From: a bacterium
GTDB taxonomy: Bacteria; Vulcanimicrobiota; JABDET01
Length of the DNA: 64,000 nt
Reading direction: 5' to 3'
Assembly (NCBI GenBank): GCA_021817145.1
Contig: JAKAVV010000010.1
Span: forward strand, 23,951 to 87,950
Shown here piece after piece: positions 24,492-32,966 of this stretch. The position numbers and the translations under genes were made by a program. Every line of letters begins with the position of its first letter. Positions within the stretch are counted from its first letter, which is position 1. The notes beneath the pieces are model-generated. The model saw only the letters and a list, made by a program, of their open reading frames with translations, was not told where the DNA came from and ran no database searches.

Positions 24492-25192
24492 TGAAAAAGC
24501 TTAATTTTTTAATTTTAGTTTTGGCTTTTTGCGCTGCAAGCTGTGTTAAAGGTTTTACTGCCAGCATTCCAGCAGCTCTTTTACATCAGATAAAAGTTAA
24601 TCTTTCTCAAAATTTAGGGGTATCCACTCGCTCTCTTTCCATTACTATATTAAGTTCTTACCCCGAAACGTTAAGTGGAAACTTAACTCTGATTCCTGTG
24701 AAAGGTCTCCCGAAAAAAGGCGGAATTATGACTTTCCCTGTTAATGAATCAGGAAAAAGGGCTTATGTTACCATTCAATATCATGTTTTTGTCCCTGTTC
24801 TTGTTGCAGCTCATAGTATTCGACAAGGAGGAAACCTTTCAGGAAAAGTAAGACTTGAAAGAAAAGACGCGGAAATTGTCCCCTGGAATTCCTGTCATTC
24901 ACTTAGAGATATTAAGAATAGAGAAACCCGCTTCTCTATTTCTAAAGGGACGATCTTGACATTTCAAGATCTGCGTCGGATTCAACTGGTTCATTATGGA
25001 GATTTATGCAGTTTGATTGTTGAGAAAGGGTTTGTTAAAATTCAGACTGAAGCAAAAGCTCTGCAGTCAGGCAGAAAAGGAGAGATGATCTCGGCGCAGG
25101 TTCCTGGCTCTGTAAAAACAGTTTATGCAAAAGTTGTAGGTCCAGACCTGCTCGAAATTTATCTTCCTGAACAAGGAGGGAGCGCTCTATGA
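24491..25192 (+). CDS. flgA: Flagellar P-ring assembly chaperone FlgA
   Basis: A 233-residue periplasmic chaperone. A signal peptide (KKLNFLILVLAFCAASC) is followed by a variable N-domain and a SAF domain at about 90-230, including VLVAAHSIRQGGNLSG, ISKGTILTFQDLRRIQLVHYGD and LQSGRKGEMISAQVPGSVKTVYAKVVG. FlgA helps FlgI assemble the P ring. It overlaps flgG by one base and flgH by four. Confidence 0.9.
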   Translation: MKKLNFLILVLAFCAASCVKGFTASIPAALLHQIKVNLSQNLGVSTRSLSITILSSYPETLSGNLTLIPVKGLPKKGGIMTFPVNESGKRAYVTIQYHVFVPVLVAAHSIRQGGNLSGKVRLERKDAEIVPWNSCHSLRDIKNRETRFSISKGTILTFQDLRRIQLVHYGDLCSLIVEKGFVKIQTEAKALQSGRKGEMISAQVPGSVKTVYAKVVGPDLLEIYLPEQGGSAL

Positions 25193-25752
25193 AAAAGATG
25201 GTTCTTCTGTTTGTTTTCGTTTTTTGTTTTGCTATTGTACGAGCAAAGCCGCTGTTTAATCTGCAATCTCCTGTTATGAATCTGTATTCTGATCAGGCAG
25301 CCCATCAGGTTGGAGATATTCTCATTGTGCAGGTTAATGACTCCTTAATCGCCAGCCAGAATGGTCAGGAGAAAACCCAAAAAGGATTTGATATTCCCTT
25401 TCCTGTTGGGGGTGGGCTTTTCCATTTTCTTGGGAATTTATTTCAAGCCCAGGGATCTGCTGGGTCCAATGCTTCCAGGCAGTTTTCAAATCAGAATTCT
25501 TTAACCACTAATTTTGCGGTAATTGTTCAAAAAGTTTACCCTAATGGAGACATGGTGGTTTCTGGAACTCATCAGGTTGTGTTAAATAATGAAAAAGAGT
25601 TTATTACTCTTTCAGGACTGGTAAGAGAAAAAGATGTGGATGCCAGTGACACTGTTTTATCCAGTGATATTGCCGATTTAACCATTAATGTTCGAGGAGC
25701 AACAGGCAACAGCACAGGAATCATTCCAAAAATTCTAAGGTTTTTATTTTAA
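25189..25752 (+). CDS. flgH: Flagellar L-ring protein FlgH
   Basis: A 187-residue outer-membrane ring subunit. It has an N-terminal export signal, LYSDQAAHQVGDILIVQVND, a Gly-rich loop, TTNFAVIVQKVYPNGDMVVSGTHQVVLNNEKEFITLSGLVREKDVD in pieces across about 105-150, and DLTINVRGATG near the end, all typical of FlgH. FlgH is usually a lipoprotein; here the signal region reads FVFCFAIVRA, without a canonical L-A-G-C lipobox, so lipidation is doubtful. Its presence supports a diderm cell. Confidence 0.92.
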   Translation: MKKMVLLFVFVFCFAIVRAKPLFNLQSPVMNLYSDQAAHQVGDILIVQVNDSLIASQNGQEKTQKGFDIPFPVGGGLFHFLGNLFQAQGSAGSNASRQFSNQNSLTTNFAVIVQKVYPNGDMVVSGTHQVVLNNEKEFITLSGLVREKDVDASDTVLSSDIADLTINVRGATGNSTGIIPKILRFLF

Positions 25753-25813
25753 AGGGAGGAGTTCAGTTAATGGGTGATTTAAAGGGTTTTCAAATCGTGG
25801 TAGGGAGGAAAAA

Positions 25814-26923
25814 ATGCTGAGAAAGCTGCTTTCCATCTTTCTCCTTTTCTTGTTTGCTGGTTATTCGTTTCCTGTTTATGCAGAATCTGTGCGGATCAAA
25901 AATTTGGTTACTCTTCAAGGAACAGGATCCAATAAATTAATTGGATACGGACTTGTTGTAGGGTTGAATCAAACAGGGGACCGCTTAAAAGGGATTACCA
26001 ATGAAACAATCGCTAATTTGTTAAAAAATTTAGGAAACATTACGGTTGATCCAACTCTTATTCAAACTGAAGACACAGCTGCTGTTATTGTAACAGCGAA
26101 CTTATCCCCTTATTCAAAATCAGGAGATTCGGCTGACTGCACTGTTTCAGCAATCGGGGATGCTACCAGTCTTCAAGGGGGAACACTGCTTTTAACACCT
26201 CTGAGAGCAGCGAATGGGAAGGTTTATGCCCTTGCCCAGGGACCTGTTTCAGTAGGGGGACTCAATGTGACAACTGTTGGAGTAACCGCTGTTCAGCAAA
26301 ATTATGCTCTTGTGGGTCGTGTTCCAAATGGAGCCTTGATCATTAAAGCTCCTGACGCTAACATGCTGGGGATGAGCGCCTTTTCTTTTGCTCTTCGCCA
26401 TCCTGATTTTGGAACTGCTGCCGCTATTGTAAAGGCTTTAAATGGGAACTTTGGAGCTGTTGCCCAGGCAACCGATCCGGCCACCATTGAAGTGGCTATC
26501 CCTCAGCAGTATCAAGGACGCCCTGTAGAGTTTATTGCAAAAGCTGAAAACTTGGAAGTTACGCCGGATCAGCCGGCTGAGGTTGTTATCAATGAAAGAA
26601 CAGGAACTGTTGTGATGGGAGGGGATATTACTTTGTCCCCTGTTGCGATCGCGCATGGAAACTTAACGATTACGATTCAAACAAAACCTGTTTTTCCTCC
26701 TACTCCAACAACTCTTATCGGCCCTCCAGGAGCTCCCCGTAGAATCACTAAAATTACCGTGATTCAGCGAAGAAAACATCTGGTTTATGTTCCTAAAAGC
26801 GCTACTTTACAAGATGTGGTAGATGCTTTAAATGCCCTTAATGTGACCCCAAGAGATTTAATTTCGATTCTTCAGGCTCTTAAAGCAGCAGGGGCGCTTC
26901 ATGCCCATTTAAAAATCTTATGA
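25814..26923 (+). CDS. flgI: Flagellar P-ring protein FlgI
   Basis: A 369-residue periplasmic ring protein that forms the bushing in the peptidoglycan layer. It has a signal peptide ending about PVYA, then VRIKNLVTLQGTGSNKLIGYGLVVGLNQTGDRLKG, DCTVSAIGDATSLQGGTLLLTPLRAANGKVYALAQGPVSVGG in pieces, GNLTITIQTKP, and a C-terminal LQDVVDALNALNVTPRDLISILQALKAAGAL helix. Start has GGGAGG upstream. It overlaps flgJ by four bases. Confidence 0.96.
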   Translation: MLRKLLSIFLLFLFAGYSFPVYAESVRIKNLVTLQGTGSNKLIGYGLVVGLNQTGDRLKGITNETIANLLKNLGNITVDPTLIQTEDTAAVIVTANLSPYSKSGDSADCTVSAIGDATSLQGGTLLLTPLRAANGKVYALAQGPVSVGGLNVTTVGVTAVQQNYALVGRVPNGALIIKAPDANMLGMSAFSFALRHPDFGTAAAIVKALNGNFGAVAQATDPATIEVAIPQQYQGRPVEFIAKAENLEVTPDQPAEVVINERTGTVVMGGDITLSPVAIAHGNLTITIQTKPVFPPTPTTLIGPPGAPRRITKITVIQRRKHLVYVPKSATLQDVVDALNALNVTPRDLISILQALKAAGALHAHLKIL

Positions 26924-27261
26924 TTGGTCATCAGAATATTCAAGATCAAATTCTTCCCCTACTCCCTGAGAGTGGGCTTAAACCCCTTCCAAACCAGTTT
27001 AAGTCTTTAGAGTCTCAACCTGCTTCAAAAAAGCAGCTGGACAAAGTGGCTAAACAGTTGGAAGGGGTTTTTTTAAGCCTTGTTATTAAACAGATGCAGG
27101 CTACAGTCCCTAAAAACCCTATTTTTAACGATCAGACCTCTCAAATCTTCGTGGGAATGTTAGATGATCAGCTAGGGAAGGTCATGGCGCAAAATCAGGG
27201 TTTTGGAATCGCGAAAGAGATTGAGCGGTCCGTGTCCCCATTTCATGGCAGAAAGATTTAA
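26920..27261 (+). CDS. flgJ: Rod-binding protein FlgJ, N-terminal domain only
   Basis: A 113-residue protein corresponding to the rod-capping domain of FlgJ: KVAKQLEGVFLSLVIKQMQATVPK and SQIFVGMLDDQLGKVMAQNQGFGIAKEI. The muramidase domain found in enteric FlgJ is absent, as in many other phyla, where a separate hydrolase opens the cell wall. Start overlaps flgI by ATGA. Confidence 0.88.
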   Translation: MIGHQNIQDQILPLLPESGLKPLPNQFKSLESQPASKKQLDKVAKQLEGVFLSLVIKQMQATVPKNPIFNDQTSQIFVGMLDDQLGKVMAQNQGFGIAKEIERSVSPFHGRKI

Positions 27262-27305
27262 GTTTGCCTTACTTTTTTCCGATAATAAATCTAGAGGAAA
27301 AGACA

Positions 27306-27614
27306 ATGACAGACGGATTGCCAATTGAACCAATCATTCAGAACCTTCAACCTCAGTCAGTTGGGGAAAAACAGAAGACAGGTTCTTCTTCTAATTCTGA
27401 AAAAAGCAGCGGGAATTCTTCTATTCAGGAGCTGCAGCTTTCCCAGCAGGGACAGGATATCAGACAGGCTCTGCAGGCGATTCGACTGGCTCCTGATGTC
27501 AGACAAGAGAAGGTCCAGCAGTTACAGGTTAAACTGGCTCAAGGAGATTTTAAGGTGATTCCTCAAATCACCGCTCAGAAGCTTTTGGAGCAGATTTTTC
27601 CAAAAAGTCCTTAA
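27306..27614 (+). CDS. flgM: Anti-sigma-28 factor FlgM
   Basis: A 102-residue protein. The N-terminal half is disordered and rich in Ser, Gln and Asn. The C-terminal half contains QELQLSQQGQDIRQALQ and LAPDVRQEKVQQLQVKLAQGDFKV, then ITAQKLLEQIF, which matches the sigma-28-binding helices of FlgM. It holds back late flagellar transcription until the hook is complete and it is exported. ATG 27306 has AGAGGAAAAG upstream and is better than TTG 27264. Confidence 0.88.
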   Translation: MTDGLPIEPIIQNLQPQSVGEKQKTGSSSNSEKSSGNSSIQELQLSQQGQDIRQALQAIRLAPDVRQEKVQQLQVKLAQGDFKVIPQITAQKLLEQIFPKSP

Positions 27615-27640
27615 ATAAATTTTACCCACAGGAGTGAAGA

Positions 27641-28117
27641 ATGACCATTCAGGAATGGATGAGTGAGAGAGATTTTGTCTCTTTGCTGGAAGATGAACTA
27701 AATCTTCTGGAGCGCCTTTCGCTTTCAGCGCGAAAGAAAAAATCAGCTCTTGTTTCCAATGACATCAAATCTTTATCTGAGATTGTTCTGCAAGAAGAAA
27801 AAGAGATCCATGAGCTGCAGAAGTTTGAAGCTCGAAGAGCTGTTCTGCAGGCAGAAAAACTTTCTCTTTTTGGAAAGAGCAGCAAGGTGGAACAGGAGTT
27901 AGATGCCAGGATTCTGGATTTAGAGAAAAAGTGGATGAAAATCGTTTCTGAATTGCGTAAAATTCAAAGCTGCAATCAGCTTTTAATTAATAAAGGGCTT
28001 AAACTTTTGGAAATTCGAAAAGGAGTTTTCAAAAAAACATTTCATCCAAAGGGATATTCTAGAAAAGGGGAACTGACGTTGTCTAACAGCGCTCTGTTTT
28101 TAAATCGGTCAGCTTGA
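27641..28117 (+). CDS. flgN: Flagellar export chaperone FlgN
   Basis: A 158-residue, mostly helical protein with a long coiled-coil-like N-terminal portion (FVSLLEDELNLLERLSLSARKKKSALVSNDIKSLSEIV, about 12-49) typical of FlgN, the cytoplasmic chaperone for FlgK and FlgL. The position directly upstream of flgK and flgL supports the call more than sequence, because this family is poorly conserved. Confidence 0.8.
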   Translation: MTIQEWMSERDFVSLLEDELNLLERLSLSARKKKSALVSNDIKSLSEIVLQEEKEIHELQKFEARRAVLQAEKLSLFGKSSKVEQELDARILDLEKKWMKIVSELRKIQSCNQLLINKGLKLLEIRKGVFKKTFHPKGYSRKGELTLSNSALFLNRSA

Positions 28118-28126
28118 GGAGAAGCC

Positions 28127-30031
28127 ATGAGTTTTCCATTTGGTTTTGGAATTTTAAATACAGCAGGCAGCGCCCTGACAGCAGATCAGGAGCTGATGGA
28201 TATTATTGGACAGAATGTGGCAAATGCCCAGACACCAGGGTATGTGAATCAGCAGGGGGTTTTAACTGAGAACATCCCCTATCCTCCTTCTAATTATCCC
28301 AACCCTTCTTCTCCAGGGCAGTTGGGAACAGGGGTTCAAGTTTCTGCTGTCACACAGAGCATTTCAAACAGTTTGAATAATGCTTATCAATCAGAAAATT
28401 CAAGTGTAGGGAACTCCACTGAAACCTCCCAAATTTTGCAGCAGGTTCAGTCCGCTTTGGGAGAGTCAGGGTCATCAGGAACCAGCTCGGCAGGAATTAG
28501 CACTCTGATGGGCACATTTTTCCAGTCCCTGCAGTCTCTTGCCCAAAACCCTTCTGATCTTTCTTTGCGAAATGCTGTGCTTCAAGCCGCTCAAAACCTG
28601 GTGAATGGAATTCATTCTCTGAACAGCAGTTTGTCCAGCATTGTTTCAAATGCCAATCAATCCGTTGTTAATGATGTGCAGCAGGTTAATCAGGATTTGA
28701 ATCAGATCGCCCAGTTAAATCAGCAGATTAAAGCCATTCAAGCGGTTCCAGGACAGAATGCCAATGATCTTATTGATCAAAGGGATCAACTTTTAAATCA
28801 ACTGTCTAATCTGATTAATATTCAGGTTTCATATCAACCCAGCGGGTCAGCCATTGTTTCAATGGGTGGAGTTGAGGTGGTCCAAGGAAGTCAAGTTAAT
28901 CTCTTGACCACTTATACAGATTCCAATGGAAATACTCAGCTTCAATTTAAGAACACCCCTTCTGTTTCTGTCCCTTTAAATAATGGGGAGCTGTATGGAA
29001 TCATTAATACCAGAGATAACATTATCGGGAATATCGCGACACCTGGGACGTTGTACTATCAATTAAATCAAGATATCGGGCAAATGGCTGCCCAGGTCAA
29101 TTCCATTTCACAATTGGGTTATACTGCGAATGGAACCACCAATGTCCCATTTTTTAACTCTGATCCTGATAATGATGGGGATGTGGATGCAGGGATTGGA
29201 ACGAACGCGGATTCTGGAACAGATAATATCAACTGGCTGTCAGGAATTCAAGTCGGGATCACAGATCCCAATAATATTGCGAACACTGCTGCTTTTGTAT
29301 CCAGTGTCCAGAATATGAATAATGCTTCGACAACTATTGATCCCAGTCAGATTCTTTCATCGGATCAGGCAGCCGGGGATTTTTTAGTCACCCCCAGCTC
29401 TGCTTCAGGGACCATCACGATTAACGGGGTAAATATCAATTGGAATAATACTCAGAGCATCAATCAAATTTTGCAAAATATCACGAATTCAGGGGCAGGA
29501 GTAACAGCCACATTTGATCCAAATTCTCAGGAGATTGTTCTGGCTCGAAATACAACCCAGAATCAAACTTATTTAGGAGCAGGAATACCCAGTCCCAATA
29601 TTACGGTAAGTGACACCTCAGGAAATTTATCACAGGTTTTTTTAATCAATACGACTGGGAACCCCGTTCCTTTTCCCACTGCTGTAAGCGCTCCAGGAGG
29701 TTCATCTGATAATACGAATTTAAATTATTTATCAGGACTTCAGACTTCTTCTAATCCTCTGCTTGGGAATGCCAGTATTTCCCAATTTTATGACACAATT
29801 GTCTCTAATTTAGGAACCCAAACTTCGAATGCTCAAACCAACTTGAACCAGGCTCAATCTGTATTAAATCAAACCAGCAATCAAATTCAAAGTGTTTCAG
29901 GGGTAAATTTAAATGAAGAGGCAATTGCTCTTTCTCAAGCCCAGGAATCTTTTAATGCAGCTGCTAAAGTGGTTCAAGTGATCAATCAAGTCTTAAATAC
30001 TTTAATTACTGGACCAGGGGCTGGATTATGA
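28127..30031 (+). CDS. flgK: Hook-filament junction protein FlgK (HAP1)
   Basis: A 634-residue junction protein. FGILNTAGSALTADQELMDIIGQNVANAQTPGYVNQ at the N-terminus and GVNLNEEAIALSQAQESFNAAAKVVQVINQVLNTL at the C-terminus are the coiled-coil termini that pack in the hook/filament core. The middle carries QNANDLIDQRDQLLNQLSNLINI. An unusual insert near 343-366, SDPDNDGDVDAG then DSGTDN, resembles a Ca-binding Asp loop. It overlaps flgL by four bases. Confidence 0.95.
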   Translation: MSFPFGFGILNTAGSALTADQELMDIIGQNVANAQTPGYVNQQGVLTENIPYPPSNYPNPSSPGQLGTGVQVSAVTQSISNSLNNAYQSENSSVGNSTETSQILQQVQSALGESGSSGTSSAGISTLMGTFFQSLQSLAQNPSDLSLRNAVLQAAQNLVNGIHSLNSSLSSIVSNANQSVVNDVQQVNQDLNQIAQLNQQIKAIQAVPGQNANDLIDQRDQLLNQLSNLINIQVSYQPSGSAIVSMGGVEVVQGSQVNLLTTYTDSNGNTQLQFKNTPSVSVPLNNGELYGIINTRDNIIGNIATPGTLYYQLNQDIGQMAAQVNSISQLGYTANGTTNVPFFNSDPDNDGDVDAGIGTNADSGTDNINWLSGIQVGITDPNNIANTAAFVSSVQNMNNASTTIDPSQILSSDQAAGDFLVTPSSASGTITINGVNINWNNTQSINQILQNITNSGAGVTATFDPNSQEIVLARNTTQNQTYLGAGIPSPNITVSDTSGNLSQVFLINTTGNPVPFPTAVSAPGGSSDNTNLNYLSGLQTSSNPLLGNASISQFYDTIVSNLGTQTSNAQTNLNQAQSVLNQTSNQIQSVSGVNLNEEAIALSQAQESFNAAAKVVQVINQVLNTLITGPGAGL

Positions 30032-31266
30032 TTCGGATTAGTAATCAAACTCTTGTGAATAATGCTGTTTTCAATATTGATCAAGAGATGGCTAACCTTG
30101 CCCAAACCCAGGAGGTCCTTTCAACAGGGAAATCTGTGAATCAGCCTTCTGACAACCCCTCAGCTTTTGCCCAAATTTTAAGCTTTTTGAATGAGCAGAA
30201 CCAGAATCAAGCTTATCAGAGCAATGTTACCAGCGCCCAGGGGTTGAATCAGACCACACAGTCCGCTCTTCAATCTCTGCAGAACATTTTACAGCAGGCT
30301 GGATCTCTTTATACAGAAGGGGAAAATGGAGCTCTTTCAGCCCAGGATAGACAGAATATTGCGACTCAAATAGGACAATTGATTCAACAAGCTGTTGGAA
30401 TTGCTAATACGAATTTTAATGGACAGTATATTTTTTCGGGAAGTAATACTCAAACAGCTCCTTTTGTGTATAATGGAAATTCTGTGACTTATCAGGGGAA
30501 TAATGCGGTTTTAACTCTGCCTGTTGGAAATGGAGAAAACATACAGACTAATCTCCCGGGAAGTGAAGCTCTTTTAGGTGGGTCTAAACCCTATGGCAAT
30601 ATTTTCCAAACCTTAATTAATATTCAGCAGTCCTTCCAAAATTCCCAAACTTCGAGTTTAATGGGGATCAATAATCCTCCTTATACAGTGAACCCCGCTG
30701 CTTCTATCAATTCTCAATTGGGGAATTTTGCCACTCCTCCTATTGTGAACGCAAATTTAAGTTTTCAGATTGATGGAGTTACGATTAATTACAGCACAGC
30801 AGCAGGAGGGGACAGCGTCAATTCGATTATCGCCGCGATTAATACGAATCCTTCCCTTTCAGGAGTTGTAAAAGCCAGCTTTGATCCAACCACTCAACAG
30901 ATTTCCATACAATCTTTAAATGGTAAACTGATTGATCTTCAAGATGTTCCAAATTCAACATCAGGAATAACTGGAAATTTTACGCAGTTTATGCAGCTGC
31001 AGGGGAATCTTACTCAAATTCAAGCTGCTCAGCAGTTAATTAATAATAATGAAGCCATTGTTGGCTCTTTGTCCAATCGTTTAACCCAGGTTCAGACCAG
31101 TTTGCAGAATCAGAGCAGCAGTTTTACCCAGGCAATCTCTAATCTGCAGGCTGCCAACGTTCCACAAGAGATTACCACTTTGAGTTTGCAGCAGACAGCC
31201 CTTCAGGCTGCGCTGCAAACCAGTTCTATTGTGCTGCAGCAGACGAATTTATTTAACTTTTTGTAA
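30028..31266 (+). CDS. flgL: Hook-filament junction protein FlgL (HAP3)
   Basis: A 412-residue protein of the flagellin superfamily, located at the last joint before the filament. RISNQTLVNNAVFNIDQEMANLAQTQEVLSTGKSVNQPSDNPSAF at the N-terminus and ITTLSLQQTALQAALQTSSIVLQQTNLFNFL at the C-terminus are typical. INTNFNGQYIFSGSNTQTAPF-type sequence (about 128-150) is the usual FlgL marker. Overlaps flgK by ATGA and is followed by paired hairpins. Confidence 0.95.
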   Translation: MIRISNQTLVNNAVFNIDQEMANLAQTQEVLSTGKSVNQPSDNPSAFAQILSFLNEQNQNQAYQSNVTSAQGLNQTTQSALQSLQNILQQAGSLYTEGENGALSAQDRQNIATQIGQLIQQAVGIANTNFNGQYIFSGSNTQTAPFVYNGNSVTYQGNNAVLTLPVGNGENIQTNLPGSEALLGGSKPYGNIFQTLINIQQSFQNSQTSSLMGINNPPYTVNPAASINSQLGNFATPPIVNANLSFQIDGVTINYSTAAGGDSVNSIIAAINTNPSLSGVVKASFDPTTQQISIQSLNGKLIDLQDVPNSTSGITGNFTQFMQLQGNLTQIQAAQQLINNNEAIVGSLSNRLTQVQTSLQNQSSSFTQAISNLQAANVPQEITTLSLQQTALQAALQTSSIVLQQTNLFNFL

Positions 31267-31331
31267 GGATTGACATCCGTGCCAATCCTTGTTTGGAGAG
31301 GTGGTCGGTCATCCTGACCTCCAATCCAAAC
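31265..31331 (+). promoter_or_regulatory. Two consecutive stem-loops between flgL and fliW
   Basis: AAGGATTG (31265-31272) pairs perfectly with CAATCCTT (31283-31290). Immediately after it, GTTTGGA (31291-31297) pairs with TCCAAAC (31325-31331), with AGGT and ACCT inside. The stems are strong but lack a T-run. They may act as an mRNA stabiliser, a processing site, or a target of an RNA-binding protein such as CsrA, since GGA and AGGTGG occur in the second element. Function is inference. Confidence 0.5.
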
Positions 31332-31385
31332 CCAAATAACGAAATGAGTGATACAAATTATGAGTAATAAAAAAGGAGGCGCATT

Positions 31386-31832
31386 ATGAAAATAAAAACA
31401 GAGCGTTTTGGCGAGATTGAGGTGGAAGAAAGGAAAATTCTCCGTTTTCCCCAGTCTATCCCTGGATTTACCGCCACTCAGTTTACTCTTTTAACCATTG
31501 AAGAACATCACCCCTTTCGGTGGCTTCAATCTGTGGATGATCCGAATCTTGCCTTTGTGATTCTTGATCCTTTACCTTATTTTAAGGATTACAAGCCGGT
31601 TGTTTCTAACATGGATTTAACCTTTCTTGAAATGACAGCTCAGAGTGAAGCTCTGTTATTTGTTATTTGTGTGATAAAAGATGGCCCTTCGATTACGGCG
31701 AACCTGTTGGCTCCTGTTTTGATCAATCCTAAGAATAATTTAGGGAAACAGGTTATTTTATTGAATCAGGATTATCCAATTCGCCAGCCCCTGCATCTGT
31801 ACGCAAAAGCTGAAAAAGCGGAAGCTGTTTAA
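31386..31832 (+). CDS. fliW: Flagellar assembly factor FliW
   Basis: A 148-residue protein with FGEIEVEERKILRFPQSIPGF at the N-terminus and FRWLQSVDDPNLAFVILDP near 36-54, both hallmarks of FliW. FliW binds flagellin and the translational repressor CsrA, coupling flagellin synthesis to secretion. It has AAAAAAGGAGG upstream. In most genomes csrA follows directly; here a metallo-beta-lactamase-fold gene follows instead. Confidence 0.95.
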   Translation: MKIKTERFGEIEVEERKILRFPQSIPGFTATQFTLLTIEEHHPFRWLQSVDDPNLAFVILDPLPYFKDYKPVVSNMDLTFLEMTAQSEALLFVICVIKDGPSITANLLAPVLINPKNNLGKQVILLNQDYPIRQPLHLYAKAEKAEAV

Positions 31833-31859
31833 TCAGCAGCTTTTCCTGGATGGCGCGCT

Positions 31860-32486
31860 GTGTATTTTAAACAAATGGAAGTGGGCCCTATGCAGAATTT
31901 TATTTATTTTGTTGGGGATGAGGAAAGAAAAGAATGTATTGTGGTAGATCCTGCGTGGAATGTAGATGCCATTTTGAAGCAGGGTGAAAAAGATGGAATG
32001 AAGATTGTTGGGGCTTTTATTACCCATGGACACCCGGATCATGTCAATGGAGTGGAAAAACTGATTGAGAAAACAGACTGCAAGATCTATGTTCAGAAAA
32101 AAGAGAAAGATTGGCTTGGATGGAAGTGGGCGGGATTAAATCCTCTTCAAAACGGGGATGTTGTGGAGATTGGGAAAGTAAAAATCCAAGTGATTCATAC
32201 CCCTGGACATACCCCTGGCTCACAGTGTCTTCTGGTTGAGAATTCACTGATTTCTGGGGATACTTTATTTATTAACAGCTGCGGAAGAATTGATCTTCCT
32301 GGGAGCAGCCCTGAAGAAATGTATCACAGCCTGGAGAGTTTGAAAAAGCTGCAGGATCAAGTTTTGCTTTTCCCTGGACACAATTATGCTGATCGTGTTA
32401 GTTCCAGTATGGGATCTGAAAAAAAGAATAATCCTTATTTGCAGTTCTCCAGTCTGAGAGATTTTCTCCGCGCGATGATGGGTTAA
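31860..32486 (+). CDS. Metallo-beta-lactamase-fold hydrolase (glyoxalase II-like)
   Basis: A 208-residue MBL-fold hydrolase. The metal site THGHPDHVNG (HxHxDH) lies near residue 60, followed by HTPGHTPGSQCLL, SGDTLFINSCGRIDLPGS and FPGHNYADR. The short form without the C-terminal glyoxalase II domain is common and substrates vary. GTG at 31860 gives the family-typical start YFKQMEVGPMQNF; ribosome site is weak (GGATGG). It follows fliW by 27 bases, probably only as the next gene. Confidence 0.85.
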   Translation: MYFKQMEVGPMQNFIYFVGDEERKECIVVDPAWNVDAILKQGEKDGMKIVGAFITHGHPDHVNGVEKLIEKTDCKIYVQKKEKDWLGWKWAGLNPLQNGDVVEIGKVKIQVIHTPGHTPGSQCLLVENSLISGDTLFINSCGRIDLPGSSPEEMYHSLESLKKLQDQVLLFPGHNYADRVSSSMGSEKKNNPYLQFSSLRDFLRAMMG

Positions 32487-32537
32487 CTCGATGGTGGGTT
32501 AATAGGAAAACCTAAGATTTCCATCGAAAAAGCCAAC

Positions 32538-32966
32538 ATGAGAGATAAACTGACTTCAGCAGCGCGACTTTTAATTTCTCTTTTTGCCGTTTCTCTGCTT
32601 TTTGCTTCCTGCGCTAAAAAAACGCTCCCCCTTCCTAAACCTGGGCGGTTTATTGAGAAAAACAGACATGGGGCAATTGTGATGGATATTACCCCCTGGC
32701 CCCCTAAAACAGGAACGGCTGAGGTGCAGATTCGGATTTTCAGCAGGCATAACAACCCTGTGAGCAATGCTTCGGTAAAAATGGATTTTTCAATGCCTTC
32801 TATGGGAATGCCTGGGCAAAAACTGAATCTAACTTCATCCGGAAATGGAACGTACCAGGGAAATGTCAAGTTTACGTTTGCGACAAAATGGCAGGTTAGT
32901 GTGAGCGTAAAAATCCCTCATCACCGTTCATTATCAGGAGTGTTTAGTTTCAGGGTTCCTTACTGA
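32538..32966 (+). CDS. YtkA-like lipoprotein, probably metal-related
   Basis: A 142-residue lipoprotein. The signal peptide ends in LLFASC, a good lipobox, and a beta-sandwich domain follows: AEVQIRIFSRHNNPVSNASVKMDFSMPSMGMPG and NGTYQGNVKFTFATKWQVSVSV, as in the YtkA/FixH-like group. The exposed Met cluster SMPSMGMP resembles copper-binding loops. It precedes the RND efflux genes in the same direction, separated from them only by the opposite-strand methyltransferase, so it was probably part of that metal-resistance operon. Confidence 0.78.
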   Translation: MRDKLTSAARLLISLFAVSLLFASCAKKTLPLPKPGRFIEKNRHGAIVMDITPWPPKTGTAEVQIRIFSRHNNPVSNASVKMDFSMPSMGMPGQKLNLTSSGNGTYQGNVKFTFATKWQVSVSVKIPHHRSLSGVFSFRVPY

